Shown here in pieces: positions 62,562 to 64,000 of a stretch of DNA of 64,000 nucleotides (its first letter is position 1; every line of letters starts with the position of its first letter). A model generated the notes under the pieces. It had not been told where the DNA came from, ran no database searches, and saw only the letters and a program-made list of their open reading frames with translations. Source of the stretch: G963666935 sp963666935 (GTDB taxonomy: Bacteria; Bacillota; Clostridia; Christensenellales; CAG-138); the NCBI GenBank assembly GCA_963666935.1, contig OY762936.1, positions 1,302,001-1,366,000 on the forward strand, written 5' to 3'. Both the position numbers and the translations under genes were made by a program.

Positions 62562-62616
62562 GAATAAACGAACAAACTTCAGTGCGTTTGAATAAACGAA
62601 CAACTTCAGTGCTTTT
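62562..62616 (+). repeat. Two imperfect tandem direct repeats in the leader
   Basis: 62562-62589 and 62590-62616 share GAATAAACGAACAA, CTTCAGTGC and a T-rich end; they differ by one inserted A and a G. Abutting copies of 28 and 27 nt. Confidence 0.85.
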
Positions 62617-62692
62617 AACAAAATATTAGGATGGTTTACCTGAATAAGGTTAATCATAAATAAACCAATTATTAAATTAGGAGGAACATCAA

Positions 62693-64000
62693 ATGAAAAA
62701 GAGAGTTGCTATCATAGCGCTGTGCCTACTGTTGGTGGCCACAGGCGTGCTGAGCGCTTGCTCCCAGCCCGCCGCAACCCCTACTGGCACGGCTGCAGCA
62801 ACAACTGCACCGGCTACTCAGGCCCCGGAAGCAACATCCGCCGAGCCCAAAATCTTCAAGACGGTTGAATCGTTCCCGTATGCAACCCTTGATCTACAAA
62901 TTGACTATAATGCATGGCATAACCAGTTCTACGGTCTTTCAGAGTCCTTGTTCAAGATTAACGAGGATCTCTCCATCACTCCCTGGCTGGCTGAAGGCAT
63001 GGATATCGCCGAGAATGTTGCTACGATAACTTTGAAGGATGGCATCTGCTTCTCCACCGGTGACCCTGTCACATCTGAAAAGGTTGTGAAGAGCCTTCAG
63101 AGGCTTATGGAAAAGAACAGCAGATTTGCATTTATGGCGGATTGGACCTTCGAAACCCCGGATGACAAAACTCTGGTAATTACCACTCCCACCGCGTATC
63201 CGGCGATTCTTAACGATCTTGCGAACGCCGAAACGGGCATTGTTGACGTTGATGCCACAACCGATTTCGACAACAACCCGATTTGCACCGGACCTTTCGT
63301 AGTGGACACGTTTGTTCCCAAGGGCGATCTTTCCGTCAAGCGCAATGACAATTATTGGGGCGGAGAAGTCAAACTCGATGGCGCTGTGTTCTATGCGATG
63401 GGCGATGAAGCGGCAAAGCTCCTTGCAATGCAGAACGGCGAAATCGACGGTTATGTTGATATCGCTATCGCTTCTAAAGAAATCTATGAGGCTGAACCCG
63501 ATAAGTACGTGGTCACTACAGTTCCCACCCAGAGAAGGACGTTTGCCCTTATTAATTCGGAAAAAGTTCCGGACAGCGTTCGTGAAGCTATCTGCCTTGG
63601 CGTTGACAGGGATACCATCGCGGCGTATTTGGGCGGCCTCGTGTCCCCCGCAACCGGAGCCTTTAATACAGATGCTCCCTACGGCAAAGCGACTGGCCCG
63701 GCCACTGATGTTGCAAAGGCCAAACAGGTGCTTGAAGCGGATGGGTATACCCTTAACACTGCAACTAAGCTTTACGAGAAGGATGGCAAGCCTCTCTCCG
63801 TCACCATTTCCTGCTATGCAAAGCGTTCCATTGATACGATTGCGGTTGTTATGCAGGAACAGCTGATCGCATTGGGCATCGGCGCAGAGATAGCTCTTGT
63901 GGATGATCCGGAAGCTACCTACATTACCAACAAGGATTTCGATATCGGTTTCTATAGCATGATTACCGATAAGACCGGCGAATCCTTCACCTTCATGAGT
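62693..64000 (+). CDS. ABC transporter solute-binding lipoprotein, family 5 (3' partial)
   Basis: The frame from ATG 62693 (AGGAGG 10 nt upstream) stays open for 436 codons to the window edge, so no stop is seen. It begins with a lipoprotein signal (MKKRVAIIALCLLLVATG, lipobox L20-S-A-C23), a Thr/Ala-rich linker, then SBP_bac_5 domain features: LSITPWLAEG, ICFSTGDPVTSEKVVKSL, CTGPFVVDTFVPKG and NYWGGEVKLDGAVFYAM. Family-5 proteins bind peptides, Ni-chelates or other solutes; the distance from N-terminus to these blocks resembles NikA/CntA-like and oligopeptide proteins equally. A metal role is only suggested by the neighbouring CDF. Permease genes are expected beyond the right edge. Confidence 0.9.
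   Translation, partial: MKKRVAIIALCLLLVATGVLSACSQPAATPTGTAAATTAPATQAPEATSAEPKIFKTVESFPYATLDLQIDYNAWHNQFYGLSESLFKINEDLSITPWLAEGMDIAENVATITLKDGICFSTGDPVTSEKVVKSLQRLMEKNSRFAFMADWTFETPDDKTLVITTPTAYPAILNDLANAETGIVDVDATTDFDNNPICTGPFVVDTFVPKGDLSVKRNDNYWGGEVKLDGAVFYAMGDEAAKLLAMQNGEIDGYVDIAIASKEIYEAEPDKYVVTTVPTQRRTFALINSEKVPDSVREAICLGVDRDTIAAYLGGLVSPATGAFNTDAPYGKATGPATDVAKAKQVLEADGYTLNTATKLYEKDGKPLSVTISCYAKRSIDTIAVVMQEQLIALGIGAEIALVDDPEATYITNKDFDIGFYSMITDKTGESFTFMS

Larger units (their letters stand above)
62311..62692. other. 382-bp non-coding region and leader of the solute-binding protein gene
   Basis: No gene found. It contains the promoter at 62360-62388, then a leader of about 300 nt with GGGGGAT/ATCCTCC (from about 62432-62447), AAGTAA/TTACTT (62460-62465, 62473-62478) and a pair of imperfect direct repeats (62562-62616). 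An AGGAGG SD comes just before the ATG at 62693. The long leader may be regulatory. Confidence 0.65.

Overview
The window looks like a chromosomal segment of an anaerobic, endospore-forming member of the Clostridia (Bacillota). Supporting signs are a Gram-positive type PolC replicase, IreB, a SCIFF-peptide radical SAM maturase, a spoVAC-spoVAD-spoVAE operon, a YlxY/M16 pair after pnp, SepF plus a DivIVA-like protein, HemZ, and several GTG/TTG starts with strong Shine-Dalgarno sequences. G+C looks mid-50s % by eye (not computed). No tRNA, rRNA, CRISPR, phage or IS gene was found. Both edges cut genes: the SCIFF maturase on the left lacks its N-terminus, and a solute-binding lipoprotein on the right lacks its C-terminus.

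Layout. 1-12.2 kb: SCIFF maturase, recJ, rel, dtd, MBL hydrolase, hemZ, hisS, aspS, an RseC-like redox membrane protein and trxA, tightly packed. 12.2-15.7 kb: glyA, then iscR-iscS-iscU behind a consensus promoter that overlaps a perfect inverted repeat. 15.7-17.7 kb: two small orphan genes and ireB-ruvX-DUF1292, with an exact 70-bp tandem duplication at the end of ruvX. 17.8-29.9 kb: rpsB-tsf, an opposing gtrA, then pyrH-frr-uppS-dxr-rseP-ispG-polC, without the usual cdsA. 29.9-38.3 kb: rimP-nusA-rnpM-L7Ae-infB-rbfA, then nrnA-truB-ribF. 38.3-43.4 kb: rpsO, pnp, ylxY, a frameshifted M16 peptidase and dUTPase. 43.4-46.1 kb: HlyD-like protein, yggS, sepF and a short DivIVA-domain protein. 46.2-55.7 kb: a 2,552-residue cyclic beta-1,2-glucan synthase-like protein and a YgiQ-type radical SAM protein. 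55.8-58.7 kb: two tiny overlapping ORFs, then HAD phosphatase and transketolase on the minus strand. 58.8-60.6 kb: spoVA operon. 60.6-64 kb: more AT-rich DNA with long non-coding stretches, a cation diffusion facilitator with a structured leader, and a family-5 solute-binding lipoprotein.

How it works together. Most of the window is conserved Firmicute housekeeping: translation, the nusA operon, isoprenoid synthesis and outer steps of undecaprenyl phosphate supply, Fe-S assembly, stringent response and RNA turnover. The most notable signal is in PolC. The proofreading exonuclease domain is still recognisable, but each DEDDh catalytic residue I could align is replaced, while the PHP and polymerase motifs look intact. 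Other points of interest are eight 36-bp repeats inside infB, a YlxY deacetylase-fold protein lacking its metal/catalytic motif, the M16 frameshift, candidate regulatory leaders before rpsB, rpsO, the CDF gene and the solute-binding protein gene, and a possible metal-homeostasis cluster at the right end. I see no clear multi-gene defence or otherwise undescribed system.
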